Below are positions 12,155 to 20,122 of a DNA stretch of 23,158 nucleotides, piece by piece. The stretch spans positions 1-23,158 of the forward strand of contig CAKQDQ010000029.1 in the NCBI GenBank assembly GCA_934229335.1, written 5' to 3'. Source of the stretch: an uncultured Prevotella sp. GTDB lineage: Bacteria; Bacteroidota; Bacteroidia; Bacteroidales; Bacteroidaceae. Numbering within the stretch: the stretch's first letter is position 1; each line of letters starts with the position of its first letter. The notes beneath the pieces are model-generated. The model saw nothing but the letters and a program-made list of their open reading frames with translations, was not told the origin of the DNA and ran no database searches. The translations under genes were made by a program, and so were the position numbers.

Positions 12155-13960
12155 TTACTTCAAATACTGTACTAAAGGTGACTTTATCGCCTCGAGTCCT
12201 TTCTTCAGGCTCTGGGCATTGTTGCGTGCACCGAGCAATGAGGTGTGAGTGTGGTCGTGGTTGAAATACTCCATTGCCTTGGCTTTGCTGCCGCACTTCT
12301 TGTCAAGGTAGTCAGCGGAGATGTTGTGAATGTCAACGAACTCTACTCCGTTCTCTTCTGCTACCTGCTTACACCACTGTGGAATGTAGTTGTCGTTGCG
12401 ACGCTCTATGTAGTTCTTGCCTTTCTTCTCCTTTACAGGATAGAACGTACCACAAACGTCTCCCCTACCCTCGTGCCACTCATTGCGCGGAGTGAAGGAT
12501 AGGATTACAGGGATTGCTCCCTTCTCCTTACAGTCTACTATCATCTTGTGCAGGTACCAACCGTATGAATATACCACAAGGTTCTTGCCGTTGCTCTTTA
12601 GATGGTATACATGACTGGTGTCTTGTGCGCAGGCTATTACGCCACGTTCCTTATCCTTGTCAATGCCACCAATATCGTTGTGTCCAAACTGTATAAGTAC
12701 ATAGTCGCCTGGACGCAGGGTGCGATAAACTTCTTCCCAACGGTCTTCAAGGAGATAGGTACGAGTGGAGCGACCTGCCTTGGCCGCATTGATGAAGGTA
12801 CACTTTGACTCATCGAACACGGTGTACGCCTGTGAACCCCAGCCCCACATTCCGTCGGGCTTCTTGTCTTCGTTCTTTCCTGTAGAGTCACCACAGAGGA
12901 AGATGCGTACCTTCTGCTTTTTCTCTTCGGCTGTCTTGGTCTTTGGCACCACGTTGCCTTTCTTGTCGTAGTTGTTAGGTTCCCAAGCAAGGAGTTTCTC
13001 TTCATAGTTAGGGAACACCTTTTCTGTTATGAGGTACGACTTTAGTTCGGCAAGGCGTGGATCATTGCAATGTGAGAGCCCCTCTGCGGCTGACTCAGCG
13101 TTCATTCTTGCTCCGAAGGCTGAAGAGTGAATCTTGTCATGATAGAAGTGGTAATTGGTCTTCCACTTACCGTATTTCTCTAACTTCAGAGCTGAAATAT
13201 CGTTGAGGTCTATTACTGGTACATTCATCTCCTTGCCTATAGCGAAGATGGCAGGGGTGAAGTCGGTAAGTTTGCGCTGTATCTTGTTGGTGTCATTAGC
13301 CTCGTACGCATTGCGTGGCGTCAGCGTGAAGAGCACTGGGGTTGCGCCTTTGGCTCTTACCTCGTTAATGAAACGACGAGTATAGCCACCGAAGGTGTAA
13401 ACGGTATCCTGACATTGCTTCACCTTATTATATATTATAATGGAGTCATTGCCAATGTCGAGTTTGCCGTGCGGACGGTAACTGGAGCGTGCGCGTATCT
13501 CGTCGATAGGACCATTGTCATTATGTCCGAGTTCGAGGAACACGTAATCGCCTTTTCTTACTCCACTAAGGGTGCGTGCCCACAGTTCTGGAGCCTTATA
13601 GAAAGTACGTGGCGAGGTGCCACCAAGGGCGTGGTTCTCTACGGTTATCCTGTTCTCGTTGAAGTATTCGTGCATGTAGAATCCCCAACCCCACTGTCCG
13701 TTATCGCCATTACCGCGTGTTCCGGTGCGCATGGTAGAGTTTCCGACAAGGAACAACACGTGGTTATTGCCTTTTCGTGATGAGCCAGGAACGGGACGCG
13801 CCTGATTAGCAATGTCGATAGAGTCAGCGGTGAGGTCACGTACACCGTTGATGTCAAGCCAGATGTCTCCTTGCTCTTTTTTGTTCTGGGCGTCAGCATT
13901 CTGCGCGCAGAGTGCAAGGGTGAGCATCATGGGTGCGATTAGTAAGTTTTTCTTGTTCAT
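12155..13960 (-). CDS. Tandem SGNH/CE12 rhamnogalacturonan acetylesterase-like protein
   Basis: This 601-residue exported protein (signal peptide to about residue 24, NADA/QNKK) has two SGNH hydrolase domains of the rhamnogalacturonan acetylesterase type (CE12), which remove acetyl groups from pectin. Domain 1 (about 65-300) has Ser75 in GNSTM, LGGTSPRTF, GHND (145-148) and Asp275/His278 in HDKIH. Domain 2 (about 350-590) has Ser359 in GDST, GRSTRTY, GHND (426-429) and Asp569/His572 in HDHTH. Both triads look intact. Domain 1 has Asn in place of the Asp next to the nucleophile. Single-domain family members are about 250 residues, so this is a double-length version. The lyase at the right edge supports a pectin role. 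It may be co-transcribed with the gene at 14040, 79 bp upstream. Confidence 0.88.
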   Translation of the reverse strand: MNKKNLLIAPMMLTLALCAQNADAQNKKEQGDIWLDINGVRDLTADSIDIANQARPVPGSSRKGNNHVLFLVGNSTMRTGTRGNGDNGQWGWGFYMHEYFNENRITVENHALGGTSPRTFYKAPELWARTLSGVRKGDYVFLELGHNDNGPIDEIRARSSYRPHGKLDIGNDSIIIYNKVKQCQDTVYTFGGYTRRFINEVRAKGATPVLFTLTPRNAYEANDTNKIQRKLTDFTPAIFAIGKEMNVPVIDLNDISALKLEKYGKWKTNYHFYHDKIHSSAFGARMNAESAAEGLSHCNDPRLAELKSYLITEKVFPNYEEKLLAWEPNNYDKKGNVVPKTKTAEEKKQKVRIFLCGDSTGKNEDKKPDGMWGWGSQAYTVFDESKCTFINAAKAGRSTRTYLLEDRWEEVYRTLRPGDYVLIQFGHNDIGGIDKDKERGVIACAQDTSHVYHLKSNGKNLVVYSYGWYLHKMIVDCKEKGAIPVILSFTPRNEWHEGRGDVCGTFYPVKEKKGKNYIERRNDNYIPQWCKQVAEENGVEFVDIHNISADYLDKKCGSKAKAMEYFNHDHTHTSLLGARNNAQSLKKGLEAIKSPLVQYLK

Positions 13961-13981
13961 TAGTTAGTTATTTTTTTATAA

Positions 13982-14029
13982 CCCTCCATTTACTCCCTCT
14001 TTTTTAAGAAGGAGAATAGACTCGGAGGG
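13982..14029. repeat. Nested inverted repeat between two genes
   Basis: Outer arms CCCTCC/GGAGGG (13982-13987, 14024-14029) enclose an inner hairpin, 13993-14001 with 14006-14014 (CTCC-C-TCTT with AAGA-A-GGAG, one mismatch). It lies between the stop of the gene at 14040 and the start of the esterase gene. No T run follows, so it is not a classic terminator. It may be an attenuator or an mRNA-stabilising structure. Confidence 0.4.
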
Positions 14030-14039
14030 ATTAAAGGTT

Positions 14040-14729
14040 TTACTTTACGAAAAAAGTGTTCCACACAGTTTGCACAGATTCTATATTCCCATAGCGTATC
14101 TCAGCTTTACGAGTGAAAGCACGATAAGCGTTGCGTTCCTCCTTGGAACCAAGGTGTTTCAATATATTGCCTTCCGTTACCTCGAATATCTCATCATTAT
14201 AAAGCATATAGAACTTGTTTTGCATGGGCAGCGGTTCTTCTTCTATGTTTCTTACGCCTTCATTATCTGCCACGCCTGACGCTACATTCTGAAAGACGGG
14301 AGAGATGTCTGTTACCATCATACTGCTCTGACGGTTTATCTTTACCATCTCGTCATAAGTATGCTTGTCTACCTGCTCTACAAGATACAGACGACCTATC
14401 TTACCAGCAATGGAATCCTCGCTAAGAACACGGCACATCTTACCTTCCACATTGTAGTACTTCGCACCACCAACAAATGTCACGGTGTTTATAGTACTTG
14501 AATTTGCCTGCAAACGCTTACCCATACTCTCATACCACAGAGCATTATTGCCTACATGGATATTTGCCATCACACGCAAATCCTTACCGCCAGATGTTAA
14601 AGATATTGTGGCCGACTTGAAATGCTCATAAACAAAAGGCCAACGACTAACTGGCCGCCAATCATCGTTCTGAGCCATTGTCACTAAGGAAAAACATAGC
14701 GACACGAAGGTGCAAACTATTTTATTCAT
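14040..14729 (-). CDS. Secreted protein of unknown function
   Basis: This 229-residue protein has a signal peptide (MNKIVCTFVSLCFSLVTMA, cut before QNDDWRPV) and no further membrane segment. The mature part begins with an aromatic stretch (WRPVSRWPFVYEHF) and continues with beta-rich sequence and several short acidic and basic segments. I recognise no family, and no catalytic motif is visible. It is downstream of the metallophosphoesterase gene (78 bp) and upstream of the esterase gene (79 bp), all leftward. A periplasmic or cell-surface location is inferred from the signal peptide. Confidence 0.75.
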   Translation of the reverse strand: MNKIVCTFVSLCFSLVTMAQNDDWRPVSRWPFVYEHFKSATISLTSGGKDLRVMANIHVGNNALWYESMGKRLQANSSTINTVTFVGGAKYYNVEGKMCRVLSEDSIAGKIGRLYLVEQVDKHTYDEMVKINRQSSMMVTDISPVFQNVASGVADNEGVRNIEEEPLPMQNKFYMLYNDEIFEVTEGNILKHLGSKEERNAYRAFTRKAEIRYGNIESVQTVWNTFFVK

Positions 14730-14807
14730 TGAGTAGGTATTAAAAATTATTTTTATAAAAATGAGTAAGTTTATGTTCTTGTATTATTGTAAATATTTTT
14801 TGAACAC

Positions 14808-16025
14808 CTACTTACTATATTGTTTTAGGGTTATCAACACTACCTCTCTTGGCATATTAAAGCGGAAAGGGAAGTTGCCGCCTAAGCCTGTTGATACGTT
14901 CAACATTCTGCGTTGTACAGACATCTCTGCCTTATTACTATCATTGTCGTAATATTCTCCGCCCCACTCCTTGTAGACCACGGAAGCCGGGCTCCACCCT
15001 AACAGAGAAAACTGGGTACCATGAGTATGACCTGACAACGTGATGTCGGGATGCAACACTGGCAGTATGTGTGCTCTCCATGCAGTAGGGTCATGTGACA
15101 ACATTACTACAAATTGTGGCTCTCCCGTAGCCGTAACAACTCTTTTATCCTTTATGGCTAACCCTTTCAGAGATTTTCTTATGTCGCCATACTGCGGAAA
15201 AGGGGGACGTCCCCAGTTTTCTTCGCCAACGACGATAATACTGTCGTAACTACCATTTCTTTCATCTGTGACGCTGCGCTTTATTGAAATGTTGCTGTTT
15301 GATAACATCTTCCAACCAAATGACTGCTGCATACTACGCGTGCGTTGTACCATAGCACTACGTTCCTTCGGAGAGACATTCACATAAGAGGAGTAATCAT
15401 GGTTGCCCATTATTGTTAACACTCCGTCTCTGGCTCGTAACGAGGCGAATGCGGCTTTGTGTGGTTCTAACTCTTCTGGTGTGAAGTTTTCTATGTCACC
15501 AACAAAACACACTAAATCTGGATTGAGAGCATTGATGGTATCTACACTTTCTTTCAATAAATGAGCGTACATTCCACGGAAGGTTCCTACGTGAGCATCA
15601 GAGAACTGCACTATTCTGTAGCCGTCAAATGCTTTGGGGAGGTATGGACTCTCATAGACTATACGGCGCACACGAACCTGAGTGAACCCTATTGTTATTC
15701 CCCATAGTATTATACCTATTATGCCAGCAGCTCCTGCTAAGCCTAACCATACTCCTACCTTAGGCAGTAATGATAACAAAGCGAATATAAACTTAGGCAA
15801 ACAAAATATTCCCACAAGCAGCAAAAAGACGTTTACAGAATCGTATTCTTGTGCCATTCCCTTACCAAAAAGAATAAAGTAGAATACGAACCCGAAAACT
15901 GCTACTGTGGGAATCCACCATAGCCATCGCCACATTGAGACGTTGTCAATGTAGCGACGGTATATGTAAATGTCACTCATCACACCAAGTGAGATGAGCA
16001 ATATAGGTATAAAGAGTCTTACCAT
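14808..16025 (-). CDS. Membrane-anchored metallophosphoesterase
   Basis: This 405-residue calcineurin-type phosphoesterase has four probable N-terminal membrane helices (about 2-20, 33-53, 65-86 and 92-115). All five metal-binding motifs follow: FSDAH (Asp143, His145), VGD (Asp177), GNHD (207-210), SHD (His311) and GHTHG (His333, His335). The layout resembles YkuE/YaeI-like membrane phosphoesterases, some of which act on lipid-linked phosphates such as UDP-diacylglucosamine or similar envelope substrates. The substrate here is not known. The catalytic domain follows basic residues (RVRR, 117-121). It lies 53 bp downstream of secG in the leftward cluster. Confidence 0.9.
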   Translation of the reverse strand: MVRLFIPILLISLGVMSDIYIYRRYIDNVSMWRWLWWIPTVAVFGFVFYFILFGKGMAQEYDSVNVFLLLVGIFCLPKFIFALLSLLPKVGVWLGLAGAAGIIGIILWGITIGFTQVRVRRIVYESPYLPKAFDGYRIVQFSDAHVGTFRGMYAHLLKESVDTINALNPDLVCFVGDIENFTPEELEPHKAAFASLRARDGVLTIMGNHDYSSYVNVSPKERSAMVQRTRSMQQSFGWKMLSNSNISIKRSVTDERNGSYDSIIVVGEENWGRPPFPQYGDIRKSLKGLAIKDKRVVTATGEPQFVVMLSHDPTAWRAHILPVLHPDITLSGHTHGTQFSLLGWSPASVVYKEWGGEYYDNDSNKAEMSVQRRMLNVSTGLGGNFPFRFNMPREVVLITLKQYSK

Positions 16026-16078
16026 AATTCTAAAATGTGATTACACGCCCTCGGCAAAACTCGTACTAAAGACCAGTT

Positions 16079-16477
16079 TTACTGTTGCGGTGCAGGTGCA
16101 GCAGCATTGTCTGTAGCAGGCTTGTTCGCTGCTGGAGCTGCCTTCTCTGCTGCTCCCCCCTTCTGCTCTGTAGCACCAAATCCCTGAACATTATTAGGGT
16201 TTGTGGTTGCCTGTTCTGTTGCTGCCTTCTCTATTACAGAAGTACCTACAGACGCTGTAGGTGCTACATAGGCACATACTACACTGATTATTACCATTGC
16301 GGCTGCAAGTGTCCATGTGGCCTTCTCTATAAACTTGGTAGTGTTACGCACGCCGGCTACAGCATTTGCTGAAGAGAAACCAGACGCAAGACCACCGCCT
16401 TTTGATTCCTGAATCAGTACGATACCTATCATTAAGATTGATACCAATACAATGAGGATTACGAATAATGTGTACAT
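16079..16477 (-). CDS. secG: Protein translocase subunit SecG
   Basis: SecG is the small auxiliary subunit of the SecYEG channel in the inner membrane and aids preprotein export. The 132-residue protein has the family signature: a first membrane helix (about 2-21), the cytoplasmic block QESKGGGLASGF, and a second helix (about 54-74). The C-terminal extension (about 75-132) is rich in Ala, Gln and Pro; such tails are common in Bacteroidetes SecG. It follows the TPR gene by 21 bp and is presumably in the same transcript. Confidence 0.93.
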   Translation of the reverse strand: MYTLFVILIVLVSILMIGIVLIQESKGGGLASGFSSANAVAGVRNTTKFIEKATWTLAAAMVIISVVCAYVAPTASVGTSVIEKAATEQATTNPNNVQGFGATEQKGGAAEKAAPAANKPATDNAAAPAPQQ

Positions 16478-16498
16478 TTTGTTTCTTTTTTATTGTTA

Positions 16499-17317
16499 TT
16501 ATTTTGTTTTCTTGTTTGCTATTAGTTTTGCGAGGAAACGTTTTTGATCTTCTGCATAGATATTCTTCTTTTCTGTATTCTCATTTATGCGATTTATTAT
16601 ATCTAAGGCTTTCTCATAACGTCCCTGTTTTATGTATATTCCAGCAAGTGTTTCTGTTAGGAATTCTTCTTCTGGCTCCTTATTATCTTCTTCTGTTACA
16701 GCTTCCGGATAGAACTCAGGTTCCTCCTGTAAAGTGATTTTACCATTTTCGTTATTTATAAACGCATCTATCAAAGCGCCACCAGTCATTTTAGTATTTG
16801 CGAGCGACACTGTATCGGCAGACTTACTTGTTGTTGTTTCGTCAAGCTCCTCAAAGTCTGTAGCGAGTAGATACGCTACATAGTCTACTGTTGCGTCAGC
16901 AGCTGTAGGCTTTCGTTTTGCCACTCCGTTGCTACTTTCTTCCTTTTGCTCTGTTGCCTTATTTCCCTCATTTTCAGGAATGGTACTTAAGAAAGTATCT
17001 ATAAGCGATACTGTTCTTGATTCGCCATCGCTTTGTTTCTGACCGAAATTGGCAGCAGAGCCTCGCTGTGGTACCCTGTGCTTCAATCGATAATGCGCTG
17101 CTTCTACAATATTAAACAGTATCTTTCTGTCAGTAAAGTAAAGTGCTGCCCTACGTAGTTCCTCATCAAAAGAAGAATCGTGCAACAGATATAGATTCTT
17201 TATCATCAAGAGTCTTGCTGGCTGATAGTATGGGTACGATGCAGTCATCCGTCTCAACTCAAATAGTGTCTCACGGTTCAGCATTTCCGGATGTTTTGTC
17301 AGCTCTTGTATATTCAC
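16499..17317 (-). CDS. TPR-type protein of the secG locus
   Basis: This 272-residue soluble protein is found next to secG in many Bacteroidetes, to my knowledge. The N-terminal helical region (MNIQELTKHPEMLNRETLFELRRM, YYQPARLLMIKNLYLL) and a TPR-like unit near the C terminus (about 220-250, ETLAGIYIKQGRYEKALDII) flank a low-complexity acidic middle. The start is GTG at 17315-17317. I chose it because homologues begin with the same MxIQEL pattern and no upstream ATG is in frame. No signal peptide is present. It is probably a scaffolding protein in the cytoplasm; the partner is unknown. Confidence 0.85.
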   Translation of the reverse strand: MNIQELTKHPEMLNRETLFELRRMTASYPYYQPARLLMIKNLYLLHDSSFDEELRRAALYFTDRKILFNIVEAAHYRLKHRVPQRGSAANFGQKQSDGESRTVSLIDTFLSTIPENEGNKATEQKEESSNGVAKRKPTAADATVDYVAYLLATDFEELDETTTSKSADTVSLANTKMTGGALIDAFINNENGKITLQEEPEFYPEAVTEEDNKEPEEEFLTETLAGIYIKQGRYEKALDIINRINENTEKKNIYAEDQKRFLAKLIANKKTK

Positions 17318-17404
17318 GATGTCTCTATTGATTTTATTCTTTTACCTTTTCCCTTACCTCATCATTCCGTATGGCGTCGGAATGATGTTTGCTTTTCTCT
17401 CTTG

Positions 17405-17926
17405 CTACCAGTTAGCCACAGTAGCGTTGAATATCTGATCGCAAATATCCTTACACATCTGTGTCACCAACTCTTCCTGAACAGCGGCAAGACTCTGCGT
17501 TGTCTCATAAGACGCTGTAGCGGTAAATGATCGCTCGAAATCATCACTATGTTTTGCATTGTTTGTGAATCTTACGTTTACGGTCATTGACAGCTCTGTC
17601 TGGGCAGAATAGCCATCAGCAGAAACAGATTTGTTACGCTGTTGATACTGTGTTATCTCTCCCTCTACCTTTAAGTCTCCGCCACGCTTCACTTGTATCA
17701 GACGTGTCTGAGAGGCATAAACATCTTTCAACCTGTTGTTGAACATCGCTTGCATTGGTCCCCAGATATAGGTAGCTCTTATAGGAAAGTCATTAATCTG
17801 TATTGTCTTGGTTGTATTATAGTCTATACTTGCGCCATTAAACTTATATGACACAGAACAAGCGGTAAAGGTGGTTAACACACCTACACCACACATAAGC
17901 ATCGCTATAATATGCCTTACTTTCAT
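17405..17926 (-). CDS. lptE: LPS-assembly lipoprotein LptE
   Basis: This 173-residue outer-membrane lipoprotein plugs and supports the LptD barrel for LPS insertion. A lipoprotein signal peptide ends at Cys23 (lipobox TFTAC). The sequence then matches the Bacteroidetes LptE type: YKFNGASIDY near the N terminus, IQINDF, a central NNRLKDVY helix, an LKVEGEIT strand and a C-terminal helix with EELVTQMCKDICDQIFN. Its ATG overlaps the stop of the sigma-54 activator gene (ATGA, 17923-17926), indicating coupled translation. Location with secG and the activator is typical for the phylum. Confidence 0.88.
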   Translation of the reverse strand: MKVRHIIAMLMCGVGVLTTFTACSVSYKFNGASIDYNTTKTIQINDFPIRATYIWGPMQAMFNNRLKDVYASQTRLIQVKRGGDLKVEGEITQYQQRNKSVSADGYSAQTELSMTVNVRFTNNAKHSDDFERSFTATASYETTQSLAAVQEELVTQMCKDICDQIFNATVANW

Positions 17927-19104
17927 TTAATGTTATATTCCTTTAATTTTCTGTACAATGTTCTATCTGACATTCCAAGATCCATTGCGGCTTTTTTCCT
18001 ATTGCCACCATTTTTCTCTAACGCCACTTCTATTGCCCTTTTACTAAGGTCTTTCAGGTTTACGTTTTCTTGTTCGGATATTTCCTGAACGAAGTCATTA
18101 TCGTTTCTTGGCTCTTGACGTACGTAGGTTTGTATTGGCATTGCAGCAGCACTTGACGCTCCTCGTATCTGTTCACGTAAGGAGTCTATTTCGCCCTTCA
18201 ATCCAGTAACGGTGCTTTTCATCTCATAGAGTATTTTGAACAACATCTCTCGTTCACTTTCATACGTCCGTGAGCCACCTTGAGGATTTATTGTAGCCAA
18301 CTGCGTACTTTCCTCATCATTTGGAATATACTGCAACAGCTCATCTACGTCTATCTCTCTGTTTCTGCAGAGCAGCGACATCTGTTCTGTAATATTCTTT
18401 AACTGCCTTACATTGCCCGGCCATTTATATTTCGTCAAAACCTGCTTTGCATTGTCAGTCAAAGATATTCGCGGCACTCTATATTTCTCTGAGAACTGCA
18501 TAGCAAACAGACGAAACAGCAGCACGATGTCATCTCCTCTTTCTCTTAATGGTGGCATCATTACTGGGATGGTATTCAAACGATAGTAGAGATCTTCTCT
18601 AAATCTACCTTCCGAAACGGCTTTGCGCATATTAACGTTCGTTGCCGCAACTATTCTCACGTCTGTCTTACGTATATCTTGACCACCTACACGTATATAC
18701 TCACCTGTCTCTAATACTCTCAACAGACGTGCCTGCGTGGCGAGTGGCAATTCGCCTACCTCATCAAGAAACAACGTACCTTTGTTAGCTGCACCAAAAT
18801 AGCCTTCACTCTCACCTATTGCTCCAGTGAAAGAACCTTTCTCATGTCCAAACAACTCCGAGTCGATAGTTCCCTGAGGTATAGAACCGCAGTTTATAGC
18901 GAAATATTTTTCACGTCTTCGTGGTGAGTTATCATGTATAACACGTGGTACTATTTCCTTTCCTACACCACTTTCGCCCACTATTAACACGGATAAATCA
19001 GTACGAGCAACTTGTAACGCTATATCAAGGGCACGATTCAACCCATCGCAGTTTCCTACGATATTATAACGTTGCTTAATATTTTGCAGTTCTTTCAAGT
19101 CCAT
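17923..19104 (-). CDS. Sigma-54-dependent activator, AAA+ domain and Fis-type HTH
   Basis: This 393-residue enhancer-binding protein activates RNA polymerase carrying sigma-54. The ATG at 19102-19104 is preferred; a longer frame opens with TTG at 19116, which overlaps the promoter. There is no receiver or PAS domain. The AAA+ domain (about 12-245) has Walker A GESGVGKE (43-50), the sigma-contact loop GSFTGA (90-95, usually GAFTGA), Walker B LFLDE (111-115) and RLNTIPVMMPPLRER. A linker with a possible coiled coil precedes the Fis-type HTH (about 355-390, NRKKAAMDLGMSDRTLYRKLKEY). Without a receiver, activity may be set by expression or by a partner. Translational coupling to lptE suggests an envelope-related role. 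Confidence 0.92.
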   Translation of the reverse strand: MDLKELQNIKQRYNIVGNCDGLNRALDIALQVARTDLSVLIVGESGVGKEIVPRVIHDNSPRRREKYFAINCGSIPQGTIDSELFGHEKGSFTGAIGESEGYFGAANKGTLFLDEVGELPLATQARLLRVLETGEYIRVGGQDIRKTDVRIVAATNVNMRKAVSEGRFREDLYYRLNTIPVMMPPLRERGDDIVLLFRLFAMQFSEKYRVPRISLTDNAKQVLTKYKWPGNVRQLKNITEQMSLLCRNREIDVDELLQYIPNDEESTQLATINPQGGSRTYESEREMLFKILYEMKSTVTGLKGEIDSLREQIRGASSAAAMPIQTYVRQEPRNDNDFVQEISEQENVNLKDLSKRAIEVALEKNGGNRKKAAMDLGMSDRTLYRKLKEYNIK

Positions 19105-19113
19105 ACCAATTTG

Positions 19114-19121
19114 CAAAGTTA
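19114..19121 (-). promoter_or_regulatory. -7 box just ahead of the activator gene
   Basis: TAACTTTG on the minus strand lies 9 bp before the ATG at 19104, so a transcript from it would have almost no leader. No good -33 box is visible at 19-21 bases. It implies that the activator and lptE can be transcribed separately from the upstream pdxA-like gene. Confidence 0.4.
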
Positions 19122-19162
19122 ATTATTTTTTTTCAGATAGCATAGCTTTTTACCGAAAATTA

Positions 19163-20095
19163 TTACGCTTCCGTATTAGTTTTAGGCTTTGGTGTCGTAG
19201 TGTAATTAATGTTTTCCCTACGATGCTCCGCAGGATTGAAGCCCTTTTTCTTTATTGCGAAACGCGCTTTGTCACCGTCTTCTCTACGCTCTTTATACAA
19301 TTTCGGTAATACGTTTGCGAATGGCGCATCATATTCTATTCTGTTTCTTGCGATGTCTATCGAAGTGAATACTGCTCTTAAGACGCCATCATATTCTGCC
19401 GATACAACAGGAGCATCAAGACCTGACAATAACGTCACCGCAGAGTTACCATCTGACACTGTCTCAAAGTCTTCCATACATTGCGCATCATACACCGTCA
19501 CCAATGCGTCGTAAGCCTGGTGGTTGCCTTGTCTAAAAAAGCTGTTTGCATCAACAGGTCCAAATACCTGTACACCTTCTTTCTCTAATTCTGATATTGC
19601 GACAGTTACAATATCCAACTGCTTTTCTTCATCAATAGCGACATCCTTTGCTCCTGCCACTGCTATTCGCGGATTAAGTATAAAGAAGTCTCTCTTCAGT
19701 GTATTTACAACAGCCTTTACACGTCTCTTTATAAGTTCTTTCGTTAAGCGCATCTCCGCTTCTATAGCTTCCATATTTCCCATTACCGATGCCATCTTCA
19801 TAGTATTGTTGATATAGAAGCCGAAAACATCATGCACATTATTCTCGTCCCATTGCTTTACTGCATCCACTACATCACCAGCAAAGGGCAGACACACCAC
19901 TCCGTCTATCTTTCCGTCGCGCCAGTCTTCAACAGCATCTTCAAGAGCTTCCAGCTCTGGTTCGCCATCAGCTCCATAAAGCAATATATTGCAAAGCTCC
20001 GCCAATTCTTCCTCTGACAGCATTGCATTAAGCATTGCGTGTTTGCCTTGTGGAGCGTTTCCCGCAATAACGATATTGGGTAGTTTGTTTATCAT
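19163..20095 (-). CDS. PdxA-like protein lacking the catalytic motifs
   Basis: This 310-residue protein aligns by eye over most of its length with 4-hydroxythreonine-4-phosphate dehydrogenase (PdxA, vitamin B6 synthesis) and sits where Bacteroidetes carry pdxA. Shared features are NPRIAV (about 142-147), EEKQLDIVTVAISELEKEG, VFGPVDANSFF (about 176-186), YDALVTVYDAQ and the end ARNRIEYD. The functional motifs are gone: GDPxGIGPE is AGNAPQGKH, GHTE is FGFYI, LNPHAG is VAGAKD, YHDQG is YDAQC and SPxHGT is SAEYDG. All three metal-binding histidines are therefore missing and PdxA activity is very unlikely. The frame is intact, so it may have a new role. It follows rlmN by 27 bp. Confidence 0.8.
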   Translation of the reverse strand: MINKLPNIVIAGNAPQGKHAMLNAMLSEEELAELCNILLYGADGEPELEALEDAVEDWRDGKIDGVVCLPFAGDVVDAVKQWDENNVHDVFGFYINNTMKMASVMGNMEAIEAEMRLTKELIKRRVKAVVNTLKRDFFILNPRIAVAGAKDVAIDEEKQLDIVTVAISELEKEGVQVFGPVDANSFFRQGNHQAYDALVTVYDAQCMEDFETVSDGNSAVTLLSGLDAPVVSAEYDGVLRAVFTSIDIARNRIEYDAPFANVLPKLYKERREDGDKARFAIKKKGFNPAEHRRENINYTTTPKPKTNTEA

Positions 20096-20122
20096 TGTCT
20101 ATAGTTACTTATTATATCTCTA

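Noticed and set aside
12637..13005. Minus-strand open frame within the esterase gene, and several plus-strand frames there
   Set aside because: They are out-of-frame shadows of the 601-residue two-domain esterase, whose motifs fix the true frame.
17315..17317. GTG start of the TPR gene as an error, with a later ATG as start
   Set aside because: The sequence directly after the GTG matches the conserved beginning of homologues as I know them, while the later ATG would cut it off.
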